DNA of 64,000 nt from Candidatus Trichorickettsia mobilis (GTDB lineage Bacteria; Pseudomonadota; Alphaproteobacteria; Rickettsiales; Rickettsiaceae): contig NZ_OY728607.1 in assembly GCF_963422225.1 (NCBI RefSeq), positions 1,289,001 to 1,353,000 of the forward strand. Reading direction: 5' to 3'. A program made the translations under genes and the position numbers. The notes beneath the pieces were generated by a model. The model was not told the DNA's origin. It saw nothing but the letters and a program-made list of their open reading frames with translations, and did not search any database. Position 1 is the stretch's first letter. The number at the start of each line of letters is the position of its first letter. Of the stretch, positions 1 to 9,069 are shown piece by piece.

Positions 1-73
1 AGATCAGTAGATATAAGAGGTAATTTTGTCGTTAAAACTCTCTCTCTTAATATCTACTGATCTGACAGGCTCT
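1..73. repeat. MITE-like palindromic element, truncated by window start
   Basis: Inverted arms AGATCAGTAGATAT (from base 1) and its near complement ending in GACAGGCTCT flank a short core with the string ATTTTGTCGTTAAAACT. The same core is in the elements at 16355-16503 and 43823-43966, and the same right arm recurs at 6382-6413. The outer left arm should lie just before base 1. Confidence 0.6.
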
Positions 74-116
74 TATACCAGCATTAATATCCTGATAAAT
101 AAGAGATTTTGCAGAT

Positions 117-1211
117 ATGATAAGAAGATTAATAGCAATAAAGTATACCCTCTATAAGCTCTTTATGGTGGTTTTCTTCTTTTTGCCACTAGAGGCTTCA
201 TCTAGCTCAATTAATTTTGACAGTCTAAATGGCAATAATATGTGGTATATTTTATCTAATGATCGTGGTGAAAAAGAAGTTAAAGACTTTATAAACAATG
301 TACTAAGACAATGTGATGCTGATAAATTTATTGAAATATCGCATAAAACGCTTAGCAATAAGCTTGATTTATCAAATGCTGCGTTCTATAGCTCTTTAGA
401 ACATCAAATCTCAAAAACAACTCCTTTGATGCCATTTATAGCCAAAGTAAAATCACTGCATCATCAACAAAAGATTTTATCCGCACAATTACAACATTTA
501 ATTGGCAATAGAGTGGTAAAAAATTATGTTGAAATTGGTACCCCTGGTACCTATATTAACAGTTTAAAGGATTTAATGCTTATCGAACAAGCAACGATTA
601 TCAATAATGCTCAAGGTCTAATAGATTATATCCATGGTAGTTCCTGGTCTTTATCAAGAAAATTTAAATCATATGATAAATTCGTTCCGCTTAATAACTA
701 TGATGCAATTGCAGAAGAACAGATCCTTAGTAATAGTGTTGATGTAGTATCTTGCGTAGTAGGATTACATCATATTCCAACTGAGAAACTCCAACCCTTT
801 GTAAGCTCAATATATCGTATTCTAAAACCTGGCGGTATTTTTATTCTTAGAGACCATGATGCTAAAGATGATGAGGTGAAATCTATAGTTCAAGCGGCAC
901 ACACTATTTTCAACTTGGTAACAATGGAGCTTGATTTGCAGGGAGAAGTAAAAGAATATCGTAATTTTCAACCGCTTAACTATTGGATAGAACTGCTGAC
1001 GCTGACCGGCTTCAGAGAAGCTGCTTGCGATAAATTATACCAGGCAGGTGACCCTACTTTAAATGCTATGGTAAAATTCATAAAACCCTTGCAATTAGAA
1101 TCAGAAGTCATATCAGAAATTGAAGACTATCCTTATTATAAAAGAGATTTGACCAAAACTTTTCTTTCTGCGCCAGAATGGCATAATAGACCTCTTTCGA
1201 AACTGGACTAA
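117..1211 (+). pseudogene. Exported SAM-methyltransferase-like gene, 5' part, split by an IS
   Basis: The genuine part ends at 1187; the last 8 codons come from the inserted element. Residues 1-30 look like a signal peptide or membrane anchor. A class I methyltransferase pattern follows: a glycine-rich motif I near residue 140 (VEIGTPGTY) and, near residues 205-245, VDVVSCVVGLHHIP then LKPGGIFILRDHD. The gene continues after the insertion at 2099-2761. Removing the IS and one copy of the AAT duplication joins the halves in frame into a protein of about 577 residues. The gene next to it is a GMC oxidoreductase, so the two may have worked on one substrate. The methyltransferase fold is likely; the substrate is unknown. 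A 357-aa N-terminal product may still be made. Confidence 0.75.
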
Positions 1212-2095
1212 ATATGTTATAAAGTCGAATTTACTTAATTTAGAACTATATGAGATATAAAAATTTAAGCATTTTATCGGAAGAGCATTTTAGAAGATTA
1301 ACAGGGGTAAGAAATAGTACATTTGAAAAGATGGTAGGGATTTTAAAGACAGAGAAACAAATAAATAGGAGGTACCAAGGTGGCAGAAGAGCTAGTCTTA
1401 GTATGGAAGACAGCCTATTAATGACACTTGAATATTTAAGGGAATACCGTACCTATTTTCATATAGCTAAGAATTATGGAGTTAGCGAAAGCAGTGCATT
1501 TAAAACAATTCGTTTTGTTGAAGACACTCTAATAAAACATCCGGATTTTGCTCTTCCAGGTAAGAAGGCTCTAGTTAAAAGCGGTATGGAGTATGAATTA
1601 GTTTTAATAGATGCTACAGAAAGCCCTATAGAGCGACCCCAAAAAAACAGAAATACTATTACTCAGGTAAAAAGAAAAGACATACGTTAAAGACTCAAAT
1701 AGTAGTAGATAAGAAAAGCAAACGAGTCATATGCACTTCTTTTTCCAATGGTAAGCGTCATGATTTTAAATTATTTAAAGAATCAAGAACCCATATACTG
1801 CCTGAGGTTAAAGTGATTACTGATACTGGTTATCAAGGCTTACAGAAGATTCATACAAATTCTGAGCTACCAAAGAAAAAGAGTAAAAAGAATGCTTTAA
1901 CTAAAGAAGATAAGAAAAATAATAGAAGTTTAGCAAGTGACAGAGTATTAAATGAAAATGTTATCGGTATGTTAAAGCGTTTTAAAATAATTGCTGATAA
2001 ATATCGAAATAGACGCAAAAGATTTGGTCTTAGGTTCAATTTAATTGCTGGTTTATATAATTGGGAGCTTGGTAAATGAGTTTCGAAAGAGGTCT
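1188..2095 (+). mobile_element. IS5-type insertion sequence, complete, 908 bp
   Basis: Terminal inverted repeats AGACCTCTTTCGAAACT (1188-1204) and its exact complement (2079-2095) are flanked on both sides by AAT (1185-1187 and 2096-2098), a 3-bp target duplication. It contains one transposase read through a frameshift. The perfect ends, intact duplication and clean disruption of an otherwise open gene suggest a recent insertion. The same terminal sequence and duplication occur on the short elements at 11166-11307 and 19494-19638. Confidence 0.92.
1250..2079 (+). CDS. IS5-type transposase, two frames joined by -1 frameshift
   Basis: The first frame (1250-1690) has an N-terminal helix-turn-helix region (EEHFRRLTGVRNSTFEKMV; YGVSESSAFKTIRF) and the first catalytic Asp in LIDATESPIERP. 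The second frame covers the rest: VITDTGYQGL with the second Asp, and NENVIGMLKRFKIIADKYRNR with the likely Glu. The frames meet at CCCCAAAAAAAC (about 1637-1648), where a -1 slip restores one DDE-type transposase of about 276 residues. Two-frame transposases joined this way are common in the IS5 family, so the frameshift is probably programmed rather than damage. The stop codon lies at the edge of the right inverted repeat. Confidence 0.85.
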
Positions 2096-2761
2096 AATGT
2101 ACTTACTACTGTTGAATACACCAAATTTATCTATAACAAGCCCTTCTACGAGTTTCCTTATTTCTCTAGCATTAGCTCATTTTGGGAAGTGTTTGGAAAA
2201 TCGTGGAATGAGGCAAGAAAATATCATTCCTTTTGGCAAGTATTAACTGCGGATTATACGCAAATGAACTTATTCATAGGAGCATTTACGACTATTGAAT
2301 ATTCTTTAAAAGGAATAATTTCTGCTCCACTGTGCTGGCTTATTCAAGATGCAGAGCCACGAAAAATTCAAATGTTGGTTCGAGATCCCAAGAACGAAGT
2401 AAGTAAAGTTTTTTCTGGCACGCATGTTATTAGAGAATTTGAAATTAATGATCTTAAATTAGTGGAAGTAAGTCGCTATAAAGCATTTATGGAAAGCATA
2501 AAATCTCTTAATAATAATTTTGAATTACAAATAACTTCAATTGCAGGCAATGATAGAATTCAATTTACTTTAAAGCATTTTCCTGCTGCAGGTGCGATAT
2601 TAGATTCTGCTTTAGGAGTTAAAAAATTATATAATTGGTCTTTTCCAACGGTAGTAGATCAAGAATTTACTGCTGTAACCGTAGAAGTCGCTCACTTAAA
2701 AGATTTTATAGAAATTATTTCAAGAAACAATATTGAAGTATTTTATATCCATGATTTTTAG
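2096..2761 (+). pseudogene. Exported methyltransferase-like gene, 3' part after the IS
   Basis: This is the C-terminal 220 residues of the gene interrupted at 1187. The open frame can be extended back to an ATG at 2045, but those first codons belong to the IS. After the AAT duplication the sequence continues NVLTTVEYTKF in the frame of the upstream half. No catalytic motif is recognised here. There is an aromatic stretch (EFPYFSSISSFWEVFGKSWNEA) and a mixed alpha/beta end. The stop is 5 bases before the GMC oxidoreductase start, so the two were probably co-transcribed. The domain function is unknown. Confidence 0.75.
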
Positions 2762-2766
2762 GTTCT

Positions 2767-4926
2767 ATGAAAATGAAAAAAATAATTGCACTTACGTTTA
2801 TTGTTCTAATCTCCATATATGGTATTTTGGCTTTTAATACTCGATTTTTTGAAAGCGAAGAATCATCCCGTCTAAAAGAGTTTCATTATAATTTATTTGA
2901 CTTATATTTACCAGCTGACGAATCTTTAACCACAGTGCAAAAGCTTAAACGAGTTTTTTACCGTGAGGTTACGTGGTACAAGATCAAAAATAATAAAGAG
3001 CTAGCAGGACTATTAAACCCACTTAGTGATTTAAAAAGACAACCCCCTGCTATTGTTATTCAAGAATTTCCAGATATCGTAAAAAATGGCTTTGAGAATG
3101 TTAGCCCAGAAAGGCAAGATGAATTTAGAAGAGCGATTATGTTAGTCGGTTCACCTGAGCTTAAGAAATACCTGTTTAAACTACGGCAAACCTGGTTATA
3201 TATTGTTTATTCAACACCACTAACCTACGATCTTGCTAGCATTATACCAAAAGAAGAAAACAAGATAGTTGCCGTTAATTTAAACCTACCAAAAACTAAA
3301 CTTAAAGTAGTTGATAATGAAATCATTAATGAAGATGGCGAAATAGATTATTTAATTATTGGTAGTGGTCCGGCTGCTAGTGTTATTGCTCATGAGCTCA
3401 CCAGACAAGTTACTGGAGCAAAAGTAGTTTTAGTAGAATCTGGCTCTTTTGTTAAACCTTTAAGCACAATTACTGAAGCTTCATCCAATCTTATGGAATC
3501 AAATAATGACCGTAGAACAATCAGCGGAGGTATTGTAATTCGTAATGGTGCTACAGTTGGTGGAGGCACTACTGTTAATTTGGATCTTGCTTTTTCTCCT
3601 CTTCTTCCCCAGATAAAAGCGAAGTTACAAGGATGGGTTGACTTTGATAGATTGCCTGCAGATTTTTTGCATCAATCAAATCAAGATTGGCAAAAATTGC
3701 ATGATGCCTATGAATGGGTTAAATCATATGTTCATACTAGGCAGGTATCGGCTGAAGAAATTAACGATAATAATAAGTTGCTAAAAGATGGAGACTTGCT
3801 TGCAACGACTTATAATCTTAATGCCAGAAAGCCTTCAGGTAAAAAAAATGAAATCTTAAAAATATCAGCAGTGGAGGCTTTTATTTTACCAGCGCTGCGA
3901 GGAGGTGATAATTTCAAAGGTCATCTTAGCTTGCTCCCCAACGCTAAAGCAATAAGAATTAACTTTAGCAACAATGATAATGATGGAGAAAAGAAATCTA
4001 CAGGAGTAAGTGTGATAGCGCAACCATTGCTTCGAGAAGAATATGTTGCTGAGGATATTAATAATCTTAAATTATCTGAAGCTAAAGAATATACAATTAA
4101 AGCCAAAAATATTATTATTAGTGCTGGTACTCTAGGTTCTGCAGAACTGCTATTAAAATCAAATATCAATAATGATAATATTGGACGAGGAATTATAATA
4201 CATCCTTCTATGGGAGTTATAGGACAGTTTGCTAAAGAAATAAATGCATTTGAAGGCCTATCTGCCTCTGTTTATGCTCCAGCTGTTGACGGTAGTTATT
4301 TTTATGAGGCAATGTCTGATAACCCGCAATTTATAGCCCAGATTCATCCAGGTAGCGGCAAAGATATAATACATACTCTACAAAATTATAGGAAACTTGG
4401 AGGATTTGGTATTATGTTAGTTGATAGTGTAAATTATAATAATCGCGTTTTTATTGATCATAATTTTGGAAAAGTAGAAGTAGATTATACCATTAGTAGT
4501 GCTGATAAAATAAGGTTGCGTGAAGGAATTAAAACTGCTGTTAAAATCCTCTTTCAACAAGGAGCTAAAGAAGTTTTTATACCAACAGCTGAAAATATTT
4601 TTGGCAAGAGTAAGTTTGAACCATTTCTTTCACCTGATAATATAGATAAGGCCGTTGAGCACTTAGAAATTATTGATCCTTTTAACTTTATTTCTTCAGC
4701 TCATATGCAGGGTAGCAATAAAATAGGGTCAGATCCTCAGAATTCAGTAATTTCTAACAATTTTAGAGTGTGGGATTTGCCGAGCGGAAAAGAGATAGCC
4801 AATCTTTATGTCTGTGATAGTAGCATCTTTCCTACTTCTGTAGGAGCTAACCCAATGCAATCAATATATACTATTGCCAAACTCTTTGTGGATCGCATAG
4901 CTTTATTCGAACAAACAAAAGATTAA
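2767..4926 (+). CDS. Membrane-anchored GMC-family FAD oxidoreductase
   Basis: GMC flavoproteins oxidise alcohols, sugars or sterols using FAD. An N-terminal hydrophobic segment (about residues 5-22) suggests export or inner-membrane anchoring. Residues about 30-185 form an extra N-terminal domain that I do not recognise. The Rossmann FAD motif DYLIIGSGPAAS lies near residue 198, followed by a second nucleotide-contact region (GATVGGGTTVN). The C-terminal GMC signature is present, with a candidate catalytic His in SSAHMQGSNKIG and the closing VGANPMQSIYTIA. At 719 residues it is longer than typical members (about 530-600). It follows the split methyltransferase-like gene by 5 bases. Substrate unknown. 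An unusual gene for a reduced rickettsial genome; gain by transfer is possible. Confidence 0.85.
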   Translation: MKMKKIIALTFIVLISIYGILAFNTRFFESEESSRLKEFHYNLFDLYLPADESLTTVQKLKRVFYREVTWYKIKNNKELAGLLNPLSDLKRQPPAIVIQEFPDIVKNGFENVSPERQDEFRRAIMLVGSPELKKYLFKLRQTWLYIVYSTPLTYDLASIIPKEENKIVAVNLNLPKTKLKVVDNEIINEDGEIDYLIIGSGPAASVIAHELTRQVTGAKVVLVESGSFVKPLSTITEASSNLMESNNDRRTISGGIVIRNGATVGGGTTVNLDLAFSPLLPQIKAKLQGWVDFDRLPADFLHQSNQDWQKLHDAYEWVKSYVHTRQVSAEEINDNNKLLKDGDLLATTYNLNARKPSGKKNEILKISAVEAFILPALRGGDNFKGHLSLLPNAKAIRINFSNNDNDGEKKSTGVSVIAQPLLREEYVAEDINNLKLSEAKEYTIKAKNIIISAGTLGSAELLLKSNINNDNIGRGIIIHPSMGVIGQFAKEINAFEGLSASVYAPAVDGSYFYEAMSDNPQFIAQIHPGSGKDIIHTLQNYRKLGGFGIMLVDSVNYNNRVFIDHNFGKVEVDYTISSADKIRLREGIKTAVKILFQQGAKEVFIPTAENIFGKSKFEPFLSPDNIDKAVEHLEIIDPFNFISSAHMQGSNKIGSDPQNSVISNNFRVWDLPSGKEIANLYVCDSSIFPTSVGANPMQSIYTIAKLFVDRIALFEQTKD

Positions 4927-5132
4927 TCGCTATTTTGCTTAGTTTGTGAATGTGCGAGGTTCTTAGAGGGTAGATGTAAACAAAACGTTAAGATGATTTT
5001 TAGGATATTTTTGTGAGCGTTGTAAGTTAAAAATGGGATATAATAAATCTTGAAGTCAATATGAGCAGAATAAATTATATTGATTTTAAGAGAGTAAGCA
5101 CTAGCTCTTATTTGAATAGGAACTAGTGCACG
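4927..5132. other. Intergenic stretch with half a repeat and a hairpin
   Basis: No gene seen. Bases about 4962-5003 match the left arm of the inverted-repeat element at 34223-34384 (TAGAGGGTAGATGTAAACA), but no right arm is present. Bases about 5098-5130 can form a hairpin with GCACTAG and CTAGTGC arms. Confidence 0.6.
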
Positions 5133-5334
5133 GGCGTGAGCGACCGAGTGAGCGAGGTTTTTTTGACGAGTGAATCATGATACTCTCTAGCCTATTCTCT
5201 CGAGACGTTTGGATAGTTGCAAGGTATTAACTGCACACCCGCGTACAACGTAAATATATATCTCGAGGTACTTTATGACATTGTACAATAATTTTGTTGG
5301 AATTGATATTAGTAAAAAAGATTTTGTTGTTGAT
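5133..5334 (+). mobile_element. Head of an IS110-family element, truncated
   Basis: From the ATG at 5275 the sequence encodes MTLYNNFVGIDISKKDFVV, identical to the start of the IS110 transposase at 50923 (minus strand), and it is preceded by the same CTCGAGGTACTTT leader. Further upstream, a near match to CAACTATTCAAACGTTTCGAG (about 5197-5222, inverted) marks the element end. After about 5334 the sequence switches abruptly to IS630-like sequence, so only the head remains. Confidence 0.75.
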
Positions 5335-5842
5335 GTATCCAGCTATAATATTGGTTCTCTCATAATATTTTCCACTTTTCTTACTATGCAATAACTTACC
5401 TTTTTTTCCCCAACCTCTATCCTTGCAAATTGTCATCTCGATCCCACTCTCATCAATGTATACAAGATGTTGAGCAGTTATGTTTTTTATACTTTCTATG
5501 TATTTATTTCGTTTCTCTTCATTAGCTTCCACATAGGTAAAGGCTTTTTTTATAGCTAAATCCTAATTTACATAAAATCCTTCCAACTTGAGAAGCTGTG
5601 ATTCCGTATCTAATGCCTATTTCAGATAATTTAATTTCTAAATTTGACTTATCAACTTTACTTTGAAAACCACGCCTAACTCTTGGTTCTACATGCCCTT
5701 CTTTCTTATAGCGAATGTACCAACGATTAATTGTGTTCTTGTGGATATTAAATAATTTCGATGCCTATAATTGGCTATGATTATTATTGAGGTACAATAT
5801 TACTTTTTTTCTTAAATCTGTATTATATGGACTTGTTGTCAT
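5335..5842 (-). pseudogene. Degraded IS630-family transposase
   Basis: Reading from an ATG at 5842 on the minus strand gives a helix-turn-helix start (MTTSPYNTDLRKKVILYLNN, then LFNIHKNTINRWYIRYKKEG), as in IS630 transposases. An in-frame stop interrupts it near 5767. A frameshift at an A-run near 5550 separates the second part, which holds the first Asp of the catalytic domain (HLVYIDESGIE) and RGWGKKGK. The C-terminus is missing: the frame runs into antisense IS110 head sequence. The apparent 101-aa ORF at 5227-5532 is therefore a chimera and not a gene. Confidence 0.8.
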
Positions 5843-6287
5843 TTTTTGCTAGATTATACCTTGTTGTAGCACCTAATACAACTCATTTAACTATATAGTC
5901 AAGGATCGATCATTTAATGGCTGATATACACCATCACAAGAGGTTTCTTAGGCTCCAGAACAGCTGATTGGCGTTCATGCTGTGATTTTAGCCAAGTTTA
6001 CGTATAAGTCAATTATGAAATAAATAAGATGAAGGTCTTTGTATCATCCTCAGCCTAGTTTGGAATAATATCAAGGGAGTTCATAAAACCAGCAAGTTTT
6101 GAAATGGGTCTATATGAAAATGAAGTGAAGTGAGTGTTAATTCACGAGCATTAGCAATCGTTATCACTAGCTAAGAGTCTTATCGTGAATTTTTTCAGGA
6201 TCTTATAAAGCCCAACGAGATCCCGAAACAAGTTCAGGATGACTATAATTGCTGGTTACCAAGCTATTACAAAACTTCAAGAATAAT
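5843..6287. other. Gene-free stretch between IS debris and tRNA
   Basis: No convincing gene on either strand. Near 6218-6238 there is one arm (GAGATCCCGAAACAAGTTC) of the palindromes found complete at 11468-11552 and 62170-62235, so it is a repeat remnant. The rest looks like decayed sequence. Confidence 0.5.
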
Positions 6288-6364
<77 letters not shown>

Positions 6365-6381
6365 ATAAATAACTAACAGAT

Positions 6382-6413
6382 TCTCTCTTATATCTACTGA
6401 TCTGACAGGCTCT
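6382..6413. repeat. Right arm of a palindromic element, solo
   Basis: Contains ATATCTACTGATCTGACAGG followed by CTCT, nearly identical to the right arm at 41-73. No matching left arm is seen, so this is a remnant. Confidence 0.6.
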
Positions 6414-6430
6414 AAAAGAGTCCAGTAAAA

Positions 6431-6655
6431 CTACTTTGCTCCGAACTTCAAACCACCGAATTTCTTATTGAAATTACTTATACTTTGATTAGATTCATTG
6501 ATTACGTTTAAACCATCTTTAGTCCAAGCCGGATGTTTTCGATAATCAACGTCCATTAAAATTTCCTCAACACCAAGAGTCGAATTTGTTTCAAACAAAT
6601 CTTCTCCGATTTTTATACGTAATTTTTTATAGGCTGGATGTATACCAAGTTTCAT
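6431..6655 (-). CDS. rpmE: 50S ribosomal protein L31
   Basis: A 74-residue protein with the L31 pattern: MKLGIHPAYKKLRIKIGEDLFET at the start, EILMDVDYRKHPAWT in the middle and SISNFNKKFGG at the end. It lacks the zinc-binding Cys residues, as in C-minus forms and other Rickettsiaceae. It overlaps the end of rpmB by 4 bases (ATGA), so the two are translated together. Length is normal for the family. Confidence 0.95.
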   Translation of the reverse strand: MKLGIHPAYKKLRIKIGEDLFETNSTLGVEEILMDVDYRKHPAWTKDGLNVINESNQSISNFNKKFGGLKFGAK

Positions 6656-6945
6656 AAATTTTCTTCAGCTTTTTTTGTGATAATTTTTCTCTTAACTAGC
6701 TTAGCCCGATCAGACAACATATGCTCAGATGTTTTTATCATATATTCATCAAACCCACCAGTTTTTTCCACTGAACGTATACATCTAGCATTTACTCTGA
6801 ATCTATACTGTGAACCAGTTACATCACTAACAAACCGCACAACACGCATATTTGGTTCAAAACGCCTTCTAGTTTTACGCTCTGAATGCGATACTTTGTT
6901 CCCATATAAAACACCTACACCAGTAAGTTCACATTTACGAGACAC
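6652..6945 (-). CDS. rpmB: 50S ribosomal protein L28
   Basis: Begins SRKCELTGVGVLYGN and continues with KTRRRFEPNMR, the L28 signature, and NARCIRSVEKTGGFDEY, as in rickettsial L28. There is no ATG: candidate starts are GTG at 6951 and GTG at 6945. The latter gives the usual M-S-R-K start and is chosen. Its AGG lies about 10 bases upstream. It forms an operon with rpmE through a 4-base overlap. Confidence 0.95.
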   Translation of the reverse strand: MSRKCELTGVGVLYGNKVSHSERKTRRRFEPNMRVVRFVSDVTGSQYRFRVNARCIRSVEKTGGFDEYMIKTSEHMLSDRAKLVKRKIITKKAEENL

Positions 6946-7072
6946 TACCACTACCTATTTAAATTAACTAAAAACTATCGAGAGCAGATGATATCATCAA
7001 TAAATATATTGTCAATAGCTTATCAATTGTTGATCTTGAAAATTCTAGCAAAACATTTTAGACTGATCTTTA

Positions 7073-7540
7073 TTATGTAGGTTTAATGACCATCAAAAAG
7101 AAAATGATCACCAGGCTAATAAAAGCTGGCCAACCTAAGTAAAACCATAATTTGAATAACTTATAATATTCAGTTGGTAATTCTTCATTGATAGCCTGGG
7201 TCTTCAAGGCTATATTTCTTAGTTTAATTTGAATCCATACTACCGGTAACCAACAAATTCCAGCAACAATATATCCTATATAAGTTAACACTAACCATAA
7301 ATCAGAAAAATCATAGCCTACTAATTTGATTAAGATAACGCCACTAATTGGCTGAATAATAACGCTTGGAGTAGTGAATAAGAAATCAGCTAGCACAGTA
7401 GTTTTAGCAGCATAGACTTTGGCTGCTAAATCGCCTGTTTTATTAGCCCACCACATAAAAAATGCAATACCAAGTCCAGTACCAAATAAAATAGTAGCGC
7501 TAATTATATGTATAGTTTTGACGATAGAGTACCAGTCCAT
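7073..7540 (-). CDS. DUF2269-family integral membrane protein
   Basis: A 155-residue protein with four predicted membrane segments (about residues 5-30, 50-75, 80-105 and 130-152) and the DUF2269-type start WYSIVKTIHIISATILFGTG. Its function is unknown. It overlaps the upstream SDR-DoxX gene by 1 base and is surely translated with it. DUF2269 proteins often travel with NAD-binding epimerase-like proteins, so a joint role at the membrane is possible, but this is inference. Confidence 0.8.
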   Translation of the reverse strand: MDWYSIVKTIHIISATILFGTGLGIAFFMWWANKTGDLAAKVYAAKTTVLADFLFTTPSVIIQPISGVILIKLVGYDFSDLWLVLTYIGYIVAGICWLPVVWIQIKLRNIALKTQAINEELPTEYYKLFKLWFYLGWPAFISLVIIFFLMVIKPT

Positions 7541-8832
7541 TACTTATCTCTTTCGATTGCAAGTAATACACAAGCCAGGAGTATAATAGGAATATTTTTG
7601 GTAAGAGATCCCAAAGGTTCAAGCCATAAAACCGGTTCTAATAGTGTTAGAATAAAGGTATAACCAACTATTGTTGAAATTTGTATTAAAACTACTAGAG
7701 TTATTCTTTGTTTAAATATCAAGAGAGCACCAAGTATTACATCTAGCAAGCATGAGGAATACAACATTAGCTGATTTAGTTGATCGTTAAAACCCAATTT
7801 TCTTATAATTTCTATTCCAGGTTCCGGTGCCCATAAGCCAGTAATTACTCCTGTAGCTATCCAAAATAATCCAAGCACCCATTTTAATAACGGCTTAAGT
7901 ACAAATAACCGTGCATGCCATAATGATTGTAAGGTAAGTGGATCAGTAGATAGTCCAAGTTCTAGGTTTTTTGGAGAAATAGCAGTAAATTCTATAAAAT
8001 CTTGTTTATCAGCTATATTAGGAAGCATCATCATTTTATAGGAGGTACTATTTAATGGACCACTACCTATCAAATCTCCTATTTTAGATATAAATTTAAT
8101 AAATATGAGAGGGATGCTAATTAGAATAGCTGGTTTCAATCCCAGCCATTTTCTGAAGTTAATCAATATATCTTTAACAGTGATAATTTCAGGGCCAACT
8201 ATTTTTAGAATTTTTTTGATTTCTCCTTCTCTCTTAGCACAATGCAAAACTGCGTCAGTTAAATCGCTCATGTGCACAGGTTGAAATTGCTGTAGCCCAT
8301 CTCCCATAAGAAATATGAAATATGGAACAGAAGCTAATCCTCTTAATAATGAAGTACCTCCATATGAGCCATTAGCATATATTAGAGATGGTTGTAATAT
8401 GACCCAATCAACTGCAGCTATTGTTTTGAGATAATTATCTGCTGTTCTTTTACTACTGGAGTAATCTGTTGTTCTCTCATCATCTATACCAAGTGCTGAT
8501 ATGTGAATAATTCTTTTTACTTTAGCTTGTACACATGCATCAAAAAGAGCTTTTGGTCCATTTATGTGAACGTTCTCTATTTTATTAGAACCAGATGAAT
8601 TTAACACCCCAACTACATTCACGACAATATCAATATTTTCCAGTCGTTTAAGCCAAATTTTAGCAGTGATATCTTGGTTAAAATCGCAAGCAATGATTTC
8701 AGCCAAAGGGAATCTTCCTTTTGTCCTTTCTACATCTCTTACCGCACAAATAACTTCATGTTTATCATTTATGAAAGCAGCAGTGATGTAAGAACCGATA
8801 AATCCACTTCCTCCAAGTATTAGCACTCTCAA
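7540..8832 (-). CDS. NAD(P)-binding epimerase-like protein fused to DoxX-like membrane domain
   Basis: Residues 1-220 form an atypical short-chain dehydrogenase/NmrA-type Rossmann domain, with GGSGFIGS at 7-14 and a YSSSK segment near 130 resembling the catalytic YxxxK region. Residues about 310-430 hold four membrane segments resembling DoxX-like domains. It probably binds NAD(P) and acts at the inner membrane; the substrate is unknown. It is co-transcribed with the DUF2269 gene. Length (430 aa) fits known SDR-DoxX fusions. No obvious defect. Confidence 0.8.
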   Translation of the reverse strand: MRVLILGGSGFIGSYITAAFINDKHEVICAVRDVERTKGRFPLAEIIACDFNQDITAKIWLKRLENIDIVVNVVGVLNSSGSNKIENVHINGPKALFDACVQAKVKRIIHISALGIDDERTTDYSSSKRTADNYLKTIAAVDWVILQPSLIYANGSYGGTSLLRGLASVPYFIFLMGDGLQQFQPVHMSDLTDAVLHCAKREGEIKKILKIVGPEIITVKDILINFRKWLGLKPAILISIPLIFIKFISKIGDLIGSGPLNSTSYKMMMLPNIADKQDFIEFTAISPKNLELGLSTDPLTLQSLWHARLFVLKPLLKWVLGLFWIATGVITGLWAPEPGIEIIRKLGFNDQLNQLMLYSSCLLDVILGALLIFKQRITLVVLIQISTIVGYTFILTLLEPVLWLEPLGSLTKNIPIILLACVLLAIERDK

Positions 8833-9069
8833 ATTAATCTCTCGCTTTGATATAATTATAATTTCCAGATTATTTATTGAAATAGTTTGTAAAGCAATGC
8901 AATTTTTTTCAGAGACAACATTTTCTCAAGTGATAAAAAAATTATGATAAATTAACACACTTATCTAAATACTCGATAATGGCACAGCATAAGCTTTACA
9001 TATTAGTAAAATTTGTTGTAGAATCAATATTACATAAAGTTTGTTAAACACATAAATAAATTAGCAGTA

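Noticed and set aside
5227..5532. 101-aa minus-strand ORF taken as a gene
   Set aside because: A chimera of a degraded IS630 transposase and antisense IS110 head.
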